Of a DNA stretch of 64,000 bases, positions 9,313 to 17,474 are shown piece after piece; the first letter of the stretch is position 1, and every line of letters starts with the position of its first letter. The position numbers were made by a program, and so were the translations under genes. Origin of the DNA: Clostridiaceae bacterium (GTDB taxonomy: Bacteria > Bacillota > Clostridia > Lachnospirales > Lachnospiraceae). Below the pieces are notes generated by a model. It worked only from the letters and a program-made list of their open reading frames with translations. It had not been told where the DNA came from and did no database searches. Location of the stretch: the NCBI GenBank assembly GCA_910575435.1, contig CAJTGI010000001.1, positions 415,760 through 479,759 of the forward strand, written 5' to 3'.

Positions 9313-9519
9313 CTAATTAGACTGCATGCCATATCTGCGGTTGAACTTGTCAATCGCGCCACGAGCCTTTACCGCCTTCTGCTGGCCTGTATAGAAAGAA
9401 TGACACTTAGAACAGATTTCTACATGAATCTCTTCCTTTGTAGAACCAGTGACAAACTCATTTCCACAGTTGCAGACAACTTTGGCCTGATAGTAGTCCG
9501 GATGAATTCCTTCTCTCAT
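9313..9519 (-). CDS. rpmE: 50S ribosomal protein L31 (zinc-binding form)
   Basis: The 68-residue bL31 of the large ribosomal subunit. The cysteines at 16, 18, 36 and 39 (VCNCGN and ICSKCH) show it is the zinc-binding C+ type rather than the zinc-independent paralogue. The start has GGAGG six bases ahead. It has its own promoter at 9672-9700 and terminator at 9241-9276, so it can be transcribed alone, downstream of rho. Confidence 0.97.
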   Translation of the reverse strand: MREGIHPDYYQAKVVCNCGNEFVTGSTKEEIHVEICSKCHSFYTGQQKAVKARGAIDKFNRRYGMQSN

Positions 9520-9624
9520 GGTTACCCTCCATTCCGCCATCCCTAATATACTGGCACATTGATCAGTAGCAGGTCTGCTTGTCTGCCCGCAACATGCCAA
9601 CACACTAGATAGCAAATACATATA

Positions 9625-9646
9625 CGAAAAAGAGCATCTCTTTTCG
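9625..9646 (-). promoter_or_regulatory. Hairpin in the rpmE 5' leader
   Basis: CGAAAAAGAG and CTCTTTTCG form a hairpin about 105-126 bases ahead of the rpmE start, downstream of its promoter. On the minus strand no T-run follows immediately, so it is not a standard terminator. It may be a leader structure for L31 feedback, which is known in other Firmicutes. Confidence 0.35.
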
Positions 9647-9671
9647 ATTATCATTTTAACACAACTATTTC

Positions 9672-9700
9672 AGTATAGCATAGCAACAATCGAATTGCAA
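9672..9700 (-). promoter_or_regulatory. Sigma-A-like promoter of rpmE
   Basis: TTGCAA (9695-9700) and, on the minus strand, TATACT (9672-9677) are separated by exactly 17 bases. Transcription would begin near 9665, just after the rho stop codon at 9708. Confidence 0.7.
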
Positions 9701-9707
9701 GATAAAT

Positions 9708-11672
9708 TTATACAATTTTCGCCTTTTTCACCAACTGGATGAACTCCTGGTTATTTTTGGTCTTGCGGAACATGCCGATGATGCGCTCCACAGCCTCATC
9801 CGTTCTGCTGCCATTGAATGCCTTCCTCATAAGGAAGGTGGCTTCCATCTCCTCCTGGGTCAGAAGAAGATCTTCTCTTCTCGTGCTGGATTTCGGCAAA
9901 TCAATGGAAGGGAACACCCTTCTCTCCGACAATTTCCTATCCAGCACCAATTCCATATTGCCGGTACCCTTGAACTCCTCAAACACCACGTCATCCATCT
10001 TGCTTCCGGTATCCACCAATGCCGTTGCGAGAATGGTCAAACTGCCGCCCTCTCTCATGTTTCTGGCAGAGCCAAAGAAACGCTTGGGCATATGCAGGGC
10101 CGCCGGGTCCAAACCGCCAGACAATGTGCGCCCGCTGGGCTGCACCGTAAGATTATAGGCCCTGGCCAGACGGGTGATGCTGTCTAGGAGAATCATTACG
10201 TCCTCCCCATGCTCCACCAGACGCTTCGCCCTCTCCATCACCATCTCGGATACCCGCTTATGGTTTTCTGGCAGCTCGTCAAAGGTAGAATAAATCACTT
10301 CCACATTGTGCCCCAGAATGGACTCCTTGATATCTGTCACTTCCTCCGGCCTCTCATCGATGAGAAGCACGATGATTCTCATCTTGGGATGGTTCATTTT
10401 TACCGCCTTGGCAACCTGCTTTAATAAGGTAGTCTTACCTGTCTTTGGCTGGGAGACGATCATGCCCCTCTGGCCCTTGCCGATAGGTGAAATCAAATCC
10501 ATCATGCGCATGGACACGCTGGACCCGGGCGTTTCCAGACGAATCTTTTCATCGGGGAATACGGGAGTCAGCTGCTCAAATTTCACCCGCTTGCCCACTT
10601 CGTCCAAAGGATAGTCATTAATCTTCTTCAAATAAAGCAACGCCCCAAATTTATCATTTTGATTGCGAATGCGAACATTGCCTTCCAGAATGTCACCAGT
10701 CCTCAACTGAAATTTGCGAATCATGGCCGGGGAGACATACACGTCCTCATCTCCCGGAAGATAGTTGTCGCATCGGATAAATCCATATCCCTCCGGAAGC
10801 ACTTCCAGAATTCCCTGCTTGATTTCGCCACTGTCAAGCTGCTCCATCTCCGTAGCGGATGGCGTATGGTAACTGGTACGCTGCCTCTCGCTACTGCTAG
10901 CATTAGAATTGTTATAGTCGCTATTATAACCTGCGCTATTGCTATTGCTGTTGTTGTAGTCATTGTTGTAATTATTGTTATAGCGGGAATTATTGCCATA
11001 ATTGCCATTATTCCCATGATTCGAATAGCCGCCACTATTATTTCCATAATTGTTATTTCCATAGTTGCTATTCCCATAACTATTGCTATTTCCATAACTG
11101 TTATTATTCCCATAATGGCTATTTCCGTAATTGCCATTATTTCCATAATTATTGCCATTCATATAATTGCCAGAATTATAATTGCTGTTATGGTTGTAAT
11201 TGCCATTATTCCCATTGTGATAATAATTTCTGTTGTTGTTATAGTTTCCGTTATTGAAATTGCCAGTGTGATTTCTGTTATTCCTCATATTGTTTCCATA
11301 ACCCACATCACGCTGCTTTTCATTGAATCGAGTCATAGCCTTCCTGTTATACGCATATCTTTTGTCATCCTCGTTTCCCATGGCTCTCCTGTCACCCATT
11401 CTTCTGGGCATATCCTCAGATATCATAGGAGATTCTGCCTTCATCTTTTGCATTCCTGCCTGTCCTTCTACCACTGACTCTGCCAGATGTTCTTCTGCCA
11501 AGTTTTCCACGTTATTTTCTACATTTGTCCCTTGATTAGTGTTTTCTACCGCATCGCGAACTACGTTCAATAGTTCTTGCTTTCTGTAACTTGTCACACT
11601 CTTAATTCCTAACTTTTTTGCTGCTAGCCGCAACTCTACTAACGATAATCCTTCATAATCTTCAAATTTCAA
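9708..11672 (-). CDS. rho: Transcription termination factor Rho with a large Asn/Gly/Tyr-rich disordered insert
   Basis: A 654-residue hexameric RNA helicase that ends untranslated transcripts. Residues 1-40 form the SAP-like Rho_N domain. About 280-350 is the RNA-binding cold-shock domain (LPEGYGFIR). The ATPase domain follows with Walker A SQPKTGKTT (about 407-415), LLIDERPEEV and the Q-loop region. Between them, residues about 45-275 are disordered, with a core at 124-258 made almost only of N, G, Y and S in repeats such as YGNNNSYGNS. Typical Rho without insert is about 420 residues. Insert-bearing Rho proteins are known from gut Bacteroidota and Clostridium, where such regions can phase-separate or behave like prions. 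Confidence 0.96.
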   Translation of the reverse strand: MKFEDYEGLSLVELRLAAKKLGIKSVTSYRKQELLNVVRDAVENTNQGTNVENNVENLAEEHLAESVVEGQAGMQKMKAESPMISEDMPRRMGDRRAMGNEDDKRYAYNRKAMTRFNEKQRDVGYGNNMRNNRNHTGNFNNGNYNNNRNYYHNGNNGNYNHNSNYNSGNYMNGNNYGNNGNYGNSHYGNNNSYGNSNSYGNSNYGNNNYGNNSGGYSNHGNNGNYGNNSRYNNNYNNDYNNSNSNSAGYNSDYNNSNASSSERQRTSYHTPSATEMEQLDSGEIKQGILEVLPEGYGFIRCDNYLPGDEDVYVSPAMIRKFQLRTGDILEGNVRIRNQNDKFGALLYLKKINDYPLDEVGKRVKFEQLTPVFPDEKIRLETPGSSVSMRMMDLISPIGKGQRGMIVSQPKTGKTTLLKQVAKAVKMNHPKMRIIVLLIDERPEEVTDIKESILGHNVEVIYSTFDELPENHKRVSEMVMERAKRLVEHGEDVMILLDSITRLARAYNLTVQPSGRTLSGGLDPAALHMPKRFFGSARNMREGGSLTILATALVDTGSKMDDVVFEEFKGTGNMELVLDRKLSERRVFPSIDLPKSSTRREDLLLTQEEMEATFLMRKAFNGSRTDEAVERIIGMFRKTKNNQEFIQLVKKAKIV

Positions 11673-12068
11673 TCGCTATCCCTCCGATAAATTAAATTTT
11701 TACTCTGTGGTAAAAGCTAGACATGTTAAATTGCAGATTCACAGAAATCTCTTCAACACAAACCAAACACATCATGAGATTATATCTCTTATAGAATACG
11801 ATTTTTTTTCCTATTTGTCAAGCAGAAAAATCTATGATAAAGTAAAAGAACGGAAAAATGTTACTATTTACTGTAACTAATTACCTATACCGCCGCTTTT
11901 AGAGGCGTCACATATAGTAAAAGCTGTTTGCTCCGTGCCTTGCATTCTATATTAGTTGTACGACAAGTATATGAGAATATCCTCATGCAAGCATGGCGCA
12001 TTCTCAAACACTCAGCGTTACTTTACTATTAAAGTAGCAATTAGTAAAAAATTTAAGGAGGAATTACA
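11673..12068. other. Divergent regulatory region between rho and the malic enzyme gene
   Basis: About 400 bases without a gene. Visible structure: TGAGAAT...ATTCTCA enclosing CATGCAAGCATG (about 11974-12006), GTTACTTTA/TAAAGTAGC (about 12013-12034) close to the malic enzyme ribosome site, and GTTACTATTTACTGTAAC (about 11859-11876). I cannot assign a clear -35/-10 pair to either gene. The palindrome beside the malic enzyme start may be an operator. Confidence 0.4.
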
Positions 12069-13220
12069 ATGGACAATCAGGAAAAGGCCTTGAAAATGCA
12101 CCAGAAATGGGGCGGAAAGATAAATACCACGCCAAAATGCCATGTCAATACCAGGGAAGACCTGGCAATCGCATACACCCCCGGCGTAGCAGAGCCCTGC
12201 AAGGCTATTGCGAAAAATCGGGAGGAGGCATACCGATACACCATCAAGTCGAATACCGTGGCAGTGGTTTCCGATGGAAGCGCCGTGCTGGGCCTGGGAA
12301 ATATCGGGCCAGAGGCCGCCATGCCAGTGATGGAGGGAAAGGCGGTACTATTTAAAGAGTTTGGCGACGTAAACGCCTTTCCCATCTGCCTGGATACCCA
12401 GGACACGGAAGAGATCATCCAGACGGTCATCCATATCGCTCCCGCCTTCGGAGGCATCAATCTGGAAGATATTTCCGCGCCAAGGTGCTTTGAGATCGAG
12501 GAACGGCTGAAAAAGGCACTGTCCATCCCCGTTTTCCACGATGACCAGCACGGCACTGCCATCGTAGTCCTGGCAGGCATCATCAACGGACTGAAGGTGG
12601 TGGGAAAGGAAAAAGAGAATTGCCGGGTGGTGGTAAATGGCGCCGGGTCCGCTGGCGTGGCCATCACGAAACTCCTGCTCAGGTACGGATTCCCAGACGT
12701 GGTAATGTGCGACATCTCCGGCATCCTTTCCAAATCCTCCCCCCATCTGAACTGGATGCAGAAGGAGATGATGGAAGTCACCAATCTGGATGGAATGACC
12801 GGGACCCTGGCCGACGCCCTGAAGGGAGCAGATATCTTCGTGGGAGTGTCTGCCCCGGGCATCGTTACGGAAGAGATGGTGGCAAGCATGAATCGGGACT
12901 CCATCCTCTTCGCTATGGCAAATCCCGTTCCAGAAATCATGCCGGATCTGGCAAAAAAAGCCGGAGCAAGAGTTGTGGGAACAGGGCGTTCTGACTTTCC
13001 AAACCAAGTAAACAACGTGGTGGCATTCCCCGGCATCTTCAAAGGCGCTCTGGAGGGACGGGCCACCCAGATTACAGAAGAAATGAAACTGGCCGCCGCT
13101 CTGGCTATCGCCGGGCTGGTAGCGGAAAAGGATTTGAGCGAGGAAAATATCATGCCGGAGGCATTTGATCCCCGAGTGGCAGAGGTGGTAGCCAATGCAG
13201 TCAGAGAACACATCCGCTAA
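12069..13220 (+). CDS. NAD(P)-dependent malic enzyme (oxaloacetate-decarboxylating)
   Basis: A 383-residue cytoplasmic enzyme that converts malate to pyruvate and CO2 with reduction of NAD(P). The N-terminal malic domain carries YTPGVAEPC and the metal-binding FHDDQHGTA. The nucleotide-binding domain starts VVVNGAGSAGVAI. The length is that of the short bacterial type without a phosphotransacetylase extension. AAGGAGG lies seven bases before the ATG. It probably links C4 acids to pyruvate or supplies reducing power; cofactor preference cannot be told from sequence. The next gene overlaps its end by 26 bases, so the two are co-translated. Confidence 0.95.
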   Translation: MDNQEKALKMHQKWGGKINTTPKCHVNTREDLAIAYTPGVAEPCKAIAKNREEAYRYTIKSNTVAVVSDGSAVLGLGNIGPEAAMPVMEGKAVLFKEFGDVNAFPICLDTQDTEEIIQTVIHIAPAFGGINLEDISAPRCFEIEERLKKALSIPVFHDDQHGTAIVVLAGIINGLKVVGKEKENCRVVVNGAGSAGVAITKLLLRYGFPDVVMCDISGILSKSSPHLNWMQKEMMEVTNLDGMTGTLADALKGADIFVGVSAPGIVTEEMVASMNRDSILFAMANPVPEIMPDLAKKAGARVVGTGRSDFPNQVNNVVAFPGIFKGALEGRATQITEEMKLAAALAIAGLVAEKDLSEENIMPEAFDPRVAEVVANAVREHIR

Positions 13221-14166
13221 GCGAACCCGTTGGGGCGAAAAACCATACTACTCCCTGGACTACCACTATCGGGAATTATTCGGGCAGAAGGTTTATAAAA
13301 TAGCACTGGATGCGTCCATGACTTGCCCCAACAGAGATGGCACCATCCATGACCGGGGATGTATTTTTTGCAGCAACGGCGGTTCTGGGGAATTTGCCAT
13401 GCCGCCCCAAGATACCATCTCTACACAGATAGACAAGGCTATTGATTTTTTACAACAACATGGAAAGAAAATAGGCAACCAATTTATTGCCTATTTCCAG
13501 TCCTTTTCCAACACCTACGGCCCAGTGGAATATCTGGAAAAGATTTTCACTCAGGCGATGGAGCATCCCAGTATTGCCGGCCTGTCCATCGCCACCAGGC
13601 CGGACTGCTTCTCCCCAGAAGTCTACAAGCTTCTGGAGAAGCTGCAAAAGCAAAAGCCTCTGTGGGTGGAACTGGGCTTGCAGACGATCCATGAAAGCAC
13701 CGCCCGGTTTATTCGCAGGGGATATCCCCTAGCCACCTTCGATGCCTGCATCGCCTCCCTGCGCCAGAGGAAAATCCCCGCAGTCGCCCACATCATCCTA
13801 GGACTTCCCGGAGAGGGAGAAACAGAGGTATTGGCAACGATAAATCATTTAAACCAGCTGGCAGTAGATGGTGTAAAAATCCAGTTATTGCACATTTTAA
13901 AGGGGACAGACCTGGCAGAGATCACCCCTCCCTGCCCCGTCCTCTCCCTGGAGGAATACACGAACCTTCTCCTCCAGTGCATCGGCCACCTCTCCCCGGA
14001 GACCGTGATTCATCGGCTTACCGGGGACGGGCCCAGGAATCTTTTGATCGCTCCCCGCTGGAGCCTGGACAAGCGGCATGTGCTAAACCACATTTCCCGC
14101 GCCATGAAAGAGCAACAAATATATCAAGGAAAATATTATGACAGCAGAGACATTAAAATTATATAA
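13195..14166 (+). CDS. TIGR01212-family radical SAM protein (YhcC-like)
   Basis: A 323-residue radical SAM protein. The cluster-binding cysteines are in CPNRDGTIHDRGCIFC, the variant long-spaced motif of the YhcC/TIGR01212 group. It continues with LSIATRPDCF and VELGLQTIHEST typical of Elp3-like radical SAM folds. The substrate is unknown; members are thought to act in tRNA or cofactor chemistry. The ATG lies inside the last codons of the malic enzyme gene with AGAGGTGG in front, implying translational coupling. The 3' end overlaps the DUF4364 gene by 29 bases. Confidence 0.92.
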   Translation: MQSENTSAKRTRWGEKPYYSLDYHYRELFGQKVYKIALDASMTCPNRDGTIHDRGCIFCSNGGSGEFAMPPQDTISTQIDKAIDFLQQHGKKIGNQFIAYFQSFSNTYGPVEYLEKIFTQAMEHPSIAGLSIATRPDCFSPEVYKLLEKLQKQKPLWVELGLQTIHESTARFIRRGYPLATFDACIASLRQRKIPAVAHIILGLPGEGETEVLATINHLNQLAVDGVKIQLLHILKGTDLAEITPPCPVLSLEEYTNLLLQCIGHLSPETVIHRLTGDGPRNLLIAPRWSLDKRHVLNHISRAMKEQQIYQGKYYDSRDIKII

Positions 14167-14671
14167 ATTAATCATCCTATACTTTTTAAGTCTGGCAAAG
14201 CAGGATATCACCAACGCCATCCTGTCAGACTTTATTTTGGAGCATGGGTATACGGATTATTTTTCCATCCAGGAGACCTTAAGCGCTCTCACGGAAGACG
14301 AGATGATCCAGGCAAACCAGACCCATGCCACCTCCTACTATACCATCACCCACAGAGGGCAGGAAGTCCTGGATGATTGCCAGGCCCATCTCCCCCACGG
14401 AACCAAATTGGAGATCCGGCAATATTTAAAAGAGAGAAAGATTGAAATCCTAGAAAGCACATCCGTCCGCACGGACTACACCAGAATTTCCCCTTTTGAA
14501 TATCTCGTCAAGGGTACCGTCATGGAACGGGGCAACGTGCTGTTCGAGACCTCCATCAGCGTCCCCACAGAGGAGATGGCCGCGGAAATGTGCCGCAATT
14601 TTAAAAAGAAGAATGAGGAAATCTTCGGTTTTCTCCTGAAAACTCTTTCAGGGGATACCGATATGACGTAA
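14138..14671 (+). CDS. DUF4364 family protein (winged-helix-like)
   Basis: A 177-residue cytoplasmic protein. It begins TLKLYKLIILYFLSLAKQDI, followed by predicted winged-helix elements (SIQETLSALTEDEMIQAN, YTITHRGQEVLDD) and a C-terminal alpha/beta part (YLVKGTVMERGNVLFE). DUF4364 is widespread in Clostridia, and the HTH-like N-terminus suggests a regulator, but no function has been assigned. It is the last gene of the malic enzyme transcript, starting 29 bases before the previous stop, and is followed by several hairpins. Confidence 0.85.
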   Translation: MTAETLKLYKLIILYFLSLAKQDITNAILSDFILEHGYTDYFSIQETLSALTEDEMIQANQTHATSYYTITHRGQEVLDDCQAHLPHGTKLEIRQYLKERKIEILESTSVRTDYTRISPFEYLVKGTVMERGNVLFETSISVPTEEMAAEMCRNFKKKNEEIFGFLLKTLSGDTDMT

Positions 14672-14674
14672 AAA

Positions 14675-14758
14675 AGGTTTGAAGTTCCACTAACGCATGA
14701 AAAACATGCTAAGTGGAACTATGTCAAACCTAAGAAGAACGCAAAATCGGCGTTCTTC
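14675..14758. repeat. Two-hairpin palindromic element A
   Basis: The first unit (14675-14731) is a long stem: AGGTTTGA, AGTTCCACT and GCATG pair with CATGC, AGTGGAACT and TCAAACCT around AAAAA. The second (14734-14758) is GAAGAACGC/GCGTTCTTC. The layout resembles 36132-36237, where a GAAGAA-type stem sits beside a stem tipped by GCATG-T6-CATGC. It may help terminate the malic enzyme transcript, but a real T-run is missing. Confidence 0.5.
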
Positions 14759-14790
14759 GTGTCGATATATTGAACAGTTTCCTATCAAGA

Positions 14791-14838
14791 AAAAAGATAT
14801 ATGGGCAGGATAGGATTTCTCCTGCCATATATCTTTTT
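14791..14838. terminator. Bidirectional terminator between DUF4364 gene and tyrS
   Basis: AAAAAGATATATGGGCAGG and CCTGCCATATATCTTTTT form a near-perfect stem with a T-run on either strand. It can end the plus-strand malic enzyme transcript and the minus-strand tyrS transcript, whose stop codon is at 14856. Confidence 0.88.
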
Positions 14839-14855
14839 TAATGATAGAATGTATA

Positions 14856-16091
14856 TTATTTCAATATTACTTTCATAAACTTTTTCTTGCCGCGTTTGAG
14901 AATGACTCCATCCTCTCCAATAGCATCCATCTCCAGCACGGCCTTGGTGTCCGTGACCTTCTCCCCGTCTAGGGACACGCCTCCCTGCTCTACGTTCCTT
15001 CTCGCCTCACCATTGGAAGCCGCCAGTCCCGCCTTGACCAGAAGGCGAAGCACGCCAATCTTCCCATCCTCAAAGTCTTCCCGGGACAAGGCCACCTCCG
15101 GCATTTGCGCGGCATTGCCACTGGAGAACAGCGCCCTGGCTCCCTCCTGGGCCTTGCCGGCCTCCTCCTCGCCGTGTACCAGCTTAGTCAGCTCAAAGGC
15201 AAGAATTTCCTTGGCCCTGTTCAACTGGCTTCCTTCCCACCGCTCCATCTCGTCAATCTGCTCCAATGGCAGGAAGGTAAGCATCCGCAGGCACTTCAGC
15301 ACATCCCCGTCGCTGACATTTCTCCAATACTGGTAAAAATCAAAGGGACTGGTCTTATCCGGATCCAGCCATACCGCCCCGGACTGAGTTTTTCCCATCT
15401 TCTTTCCCTCGGAATTGAGCAGAAGGTTGATGGTCATGGCATAGGCATCCTTTCCCAATTTCCTGCGAATCAATTCCGTACCACCCAGCATATTGCTCCA
15501 CTGATCATCCCCGCCAAACTGCATATTGCATCCATATTTCTGGAATAAGGCGAAAAAGTCATAACTTTGCATAATCATATAGTTAAACTCCATGAAACTG
15601 AGCCCTTTCTCCATCCTCTGCTTGTAGCACTCTGCAGCGAGCATGCGGTTCACACTAAAATGAGCGCCCACTTCCCGCAAAAGTTCCACATAATTCAAAT
15701 CCAGCAGCCAGTCTGCATTGTTTACTAGCATCGCCTTCCCCTGGGAAAAATCAATAAATCGGCTCATTTGCTTCTTGAAGCACTCGATATTGTGGGCAAT
15801 GGTCTCCTTCGTCATCATCTTCCGCATATCCGTCCTGCCAGACGGGTCGCCAATCATGGCCGTCCCTCCCCCGATGAGCGCGATGGGCTTATTGCCCGCC
15901 ATCTGCAGCCTCTTCATCAGGCACAGGGCCATGAAATGTCCTACGTGAAGGCTGTCCGCCGTAGGATCAAATCCAATATAGAACACCGCCTTCCCCTCGT
16001 TAATCAACTCCTTAATTTCCTTTTCATCCGTGACTTGGGCAATCAAGCCCCTGGCCACCAATTCGTCATATACTGTCATATTTGCACTCAT
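14856..16091 (-). CDS. tyrS: Tyrosyl-tRNA synthetase
   Basis: The 411-residue class I synthetase charges tRNA-Tyr. It has YIGFDPTADSLHVGHF with the HIGH-like HVGH at 49-52, the KMSKS-like loop KKMGKTQSG, and a C-terminal S4 RNA-binding domain (VKAGLAASNGEARRNVEQGG). ATG at 16089-16091 has AGGAGG seven bases upstream; the open frame reaching 16343 is only leader sequence. Expression is controlled by the T-box leader between the promoter at 16480-16508 and the gene. Confidence 0.97.
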   Translation of the reverse strand: MSANMTVYDELVARGLIAQVTDEKEIKELINEGKAVFYIGFDPTADSLHVGHFMALCLMKRLQMAGNKPIALIGGGTAMIGDPSGRTDMRKMMTKETIAHNIECFKKQMSRFIDFSQGKAMLVNNADWLLDLNYVELLREVGAHFSVNRMLAAECYKQRMEKGLSFMEFNYMIMQSYDFFALFQKYGCNMQFGGDDQWSNMLGGTELIRRKLGKDAYAMTINLLLNSEGKKMGKTQSGAVWLDPDKTSPFDFYQYWRNVSDGDVLKCLRMLTFLPLEQIDEMERWEGSQLNRAKEILAFELTKLVHGEEEAGKAQEGARALFSSGNAAQMPEVALSREDFEDGKIGVLRLLVKAGLAASNGEARRNVEQGGVSLDGEKVTDTKAVLEMDAIGEDGVILKRGKKKFMKVILK

Positions 16092-16212
16092 GCTGCAAGC
16101 CTCCTTTGCCTTAAACTTCCATGCCATTTGCAGTGGTATCACGATCTGTAAAACAAACCTTTGGTATATTGTCGATTGCTTCGCACCTCCACCCTCGACT
16201 TTATTTTTACAG

Positions 16213-16473
16213 AAAAAAATCCTTCTGCTCTCGCAAAAGGACGAATTTACTCGCGTTACCACCTTTATTTGCACCCTGCTCACGCAAAATGCCTCATCAG
16301 GATACATCATATCCCTGCACGATAACGGGTGCATCACCGTCAAAGCCTACTTGCCACCGTTCAGCCCGATACTCCAAGAGGTATTCATAACAGGTTCCAC
16401 AGGCGCCTCTCATCAGCCGGCTGCTTTCTGTCTGCTTTCTCTGCTACTACTTATTCTTTTCTCCGTATTTCAC
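16213..16473 (-). promoter_or_regulatory. T-box riboswitch leader of tyrS
   Basis: The minus strand contains AAGGTGGTAACGCGA (16251-16265), the conserved T-box bulge that pairs with the uncharged tRNA acceptor end. It is followed by a terminator, TCCTTTTGC/GCAGAAGGA with seven T (16213-16241). Upstream to about 16473 is room for stem I, including the local hairpin ATAC...GTAT near 16365-16383. By analogy uncharged tRNA-Tyr favours the antiterminator. I could not place the UAC specifier codon with certainty. Confidence 0.9.
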
Positions 16474-16479
16474 ATAGAC

Positions 16480-16508
16480 ATTTTAACCAATCTCTCCTCC
16501 CCTGTCAA
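16480..16508 (-). promoter_or_regulatory. Sigma-A promoter of tyrS
   Basis: On the minus strand consensus TTGACA (16503-16508) and TAAAAT (16480-16485) are 17 bases apart. It lies directly upstream of the T-box leader and just past the HEPN gene stop. Confidence 0.85.
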
Positions 16509-16532
16509 TATCCGAATGACGATTTTTACTAC

Positions 16533-16928
16533 TCACAACATCCCCTCATATCTTCTCTGTATTTCCTTGGAGCATTTTTCAAATTCTCCAATATAACGAG
16601 CAATGATTTTGCCAACAAGTTCTCTGGCGGCATGACCATCATAAATATGCGCCGTATCATTCCTATCCTTCAGCATCTCCAGCCACAAGCCTTCCTCCAT
16701 AAAGTCATAAACTTCATATGCCCCTTTGATAATCTGTCTGGGAGAGCCTGTGGCCGCTATGCTACTCCCCTCGTATTTCAACAATTCTTTCAAAAGCTTC
16801 CATCCCAGTTCAAACTGCACATAGAATTTGTCAATGATGCCGCTTAAAATAAATTCATTAGATAAATCCTCCTTGCCCGCCTCTCTCAATACCGCCAGAT
16901 TAGACAGATAGTTTTCATACTTTTTCAT
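16533..16928 (-). CDS. HEPN-family toxin / nucleotidyltransferase substrate-binding protein
   Basis: A 131-residue all-helical protein of the HI0074-like group. The HEPN motif Rx4HxY is present as RNDTAHIY (residues 89-96); in characterised HEPN/MNT pairs the Arg and His form an RNase site and the Tyr is the AMPylation target. It follows the nucleotidyltransferase gene with a 14-base overlap, so the two are co-translated. The likely role is a toxin neutralised by AMP transfer. An alternative is a non-toxic nucleotidyltransferase subunit, as proposed for some HI0074 homologues. Confidence 0.85.
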   Translation of the reverse strand: MKKYENYLSNLAVLREAGKEDLSNEFILSGIIDKFYVQFELGWKLLKELLKYEGSSIAATGSPRQIIKGAYEVYDFMEEGLWLEMLKDRNDTAHIYDGHAARELVGKIIARYIGEFEKCSKEIQRRYEGML

Positions 16929-17208
16929 AAATCGTCATCCCTTCCTCCTCAATGCTCTCCCGCAGCTTGCCATCTATATTCTTCCCCAGGTCTACCACAT
17001 CATAGGTCAATAGCGTGGAGGTTTCCTCCTCCACGTCCAATGCGAAGGAAACTACATCCCCACCGAAAACCGCCAAGTCGATATCGCTATTTCTCAGATA
17101 ATCGCCTCTTGCTCTGGAGCCAAAAAGTATCACCCGGTCCAGCCGATTTCTCTCGGCCAACATCCTGATTTCTTCCAAAACGATATCCTTTATTCCCGTG
17201 GACTTCAT
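16915..17208 (-). CDS. Minimal nucleotidyltransferase (MNT) antitoxin
   Basis: A 97-residue protein of the DNA polymerase beta superfamily. It has ILFGSRARGDYLRNSDIDL, with GSxARG at 30-35 and the metal-binding SDID at 41-44, and a further Asp in TYDVVDLGK. It should transfer AMP to the Tyr of the partner HEPN protein and so block its RNase activity. The start at 17206-17208 is set by a full GGAGGTGAT ribosome site. It is first in the operon; many known pairs have the opposite order or vary. Confidence 0.87.
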   Translation of the reverse strand: MKSTGIKDIVLEEIRMLAERNRLDRVILFGSRARGDYLRNSDIDLAVFGGDVVSFALDVEEETSTLLTYDVVDLGKNIDGKLRESIEEEGMTIYEKV

Positions 17209-17242
17209 TGGATGAATCACCTCCCTCTGCACTTCATTCTAT

Positions 17243-17271
17243 ATTATAGATAATTGCCATGGCTTTTTCAA
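17243..17271 (-). promoter_or_regulatory. Promoter of the MNT-HEPN pair
   Basis: TTGAAA and TATAAT on the minus strand (17266-17271 and 17243-17248) are separated by 17 bases, ending about 35 bases before the MNT start. This region also separates the pair from the divergent Pel-type operon, whose own promoter is not clear; TATACT at 17306-17311 is a weak candidate -10. Confidence 0.75.
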
Positions 17272-17474
17272 CATATAGGAACTTTTATTTTCCTCCCATT
17301 TATGATATACTTTCTCTATACCTTTTTTACCAATATGGGCAGAATATCTCTTTCTTGATTCTGTGGCATATTGCAGAAAAGTATGACGAAAATAATGAGC
17401 AAAATCATAAAAAGCGTTTGTTCTAGCGAAACTGGCATGTTCGGAAATATAATGATAGGGGGAGTCCTGACAGT

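Noticed and set aside
10899-11303. Short repeats that could suggest a CRISPR array
   Set aside because: Repeats are irregular, without unique spacers, and lie in frame inside rho.
10659-11477. Plus-strand frame rich in Ile/Val opposite rho
   Set aside because: It is the reverse reading of the Asn/Gly/Tyr repeats, which gives Ile/Val runs and imitates a membrane protein.
17233-17474. c-di-GMP riboswitch ahead of the Pel-type operon
   Set aside because: The conserved GEMM core and tetraloop-receptor text were not found; control seems to be through the PelD protein.
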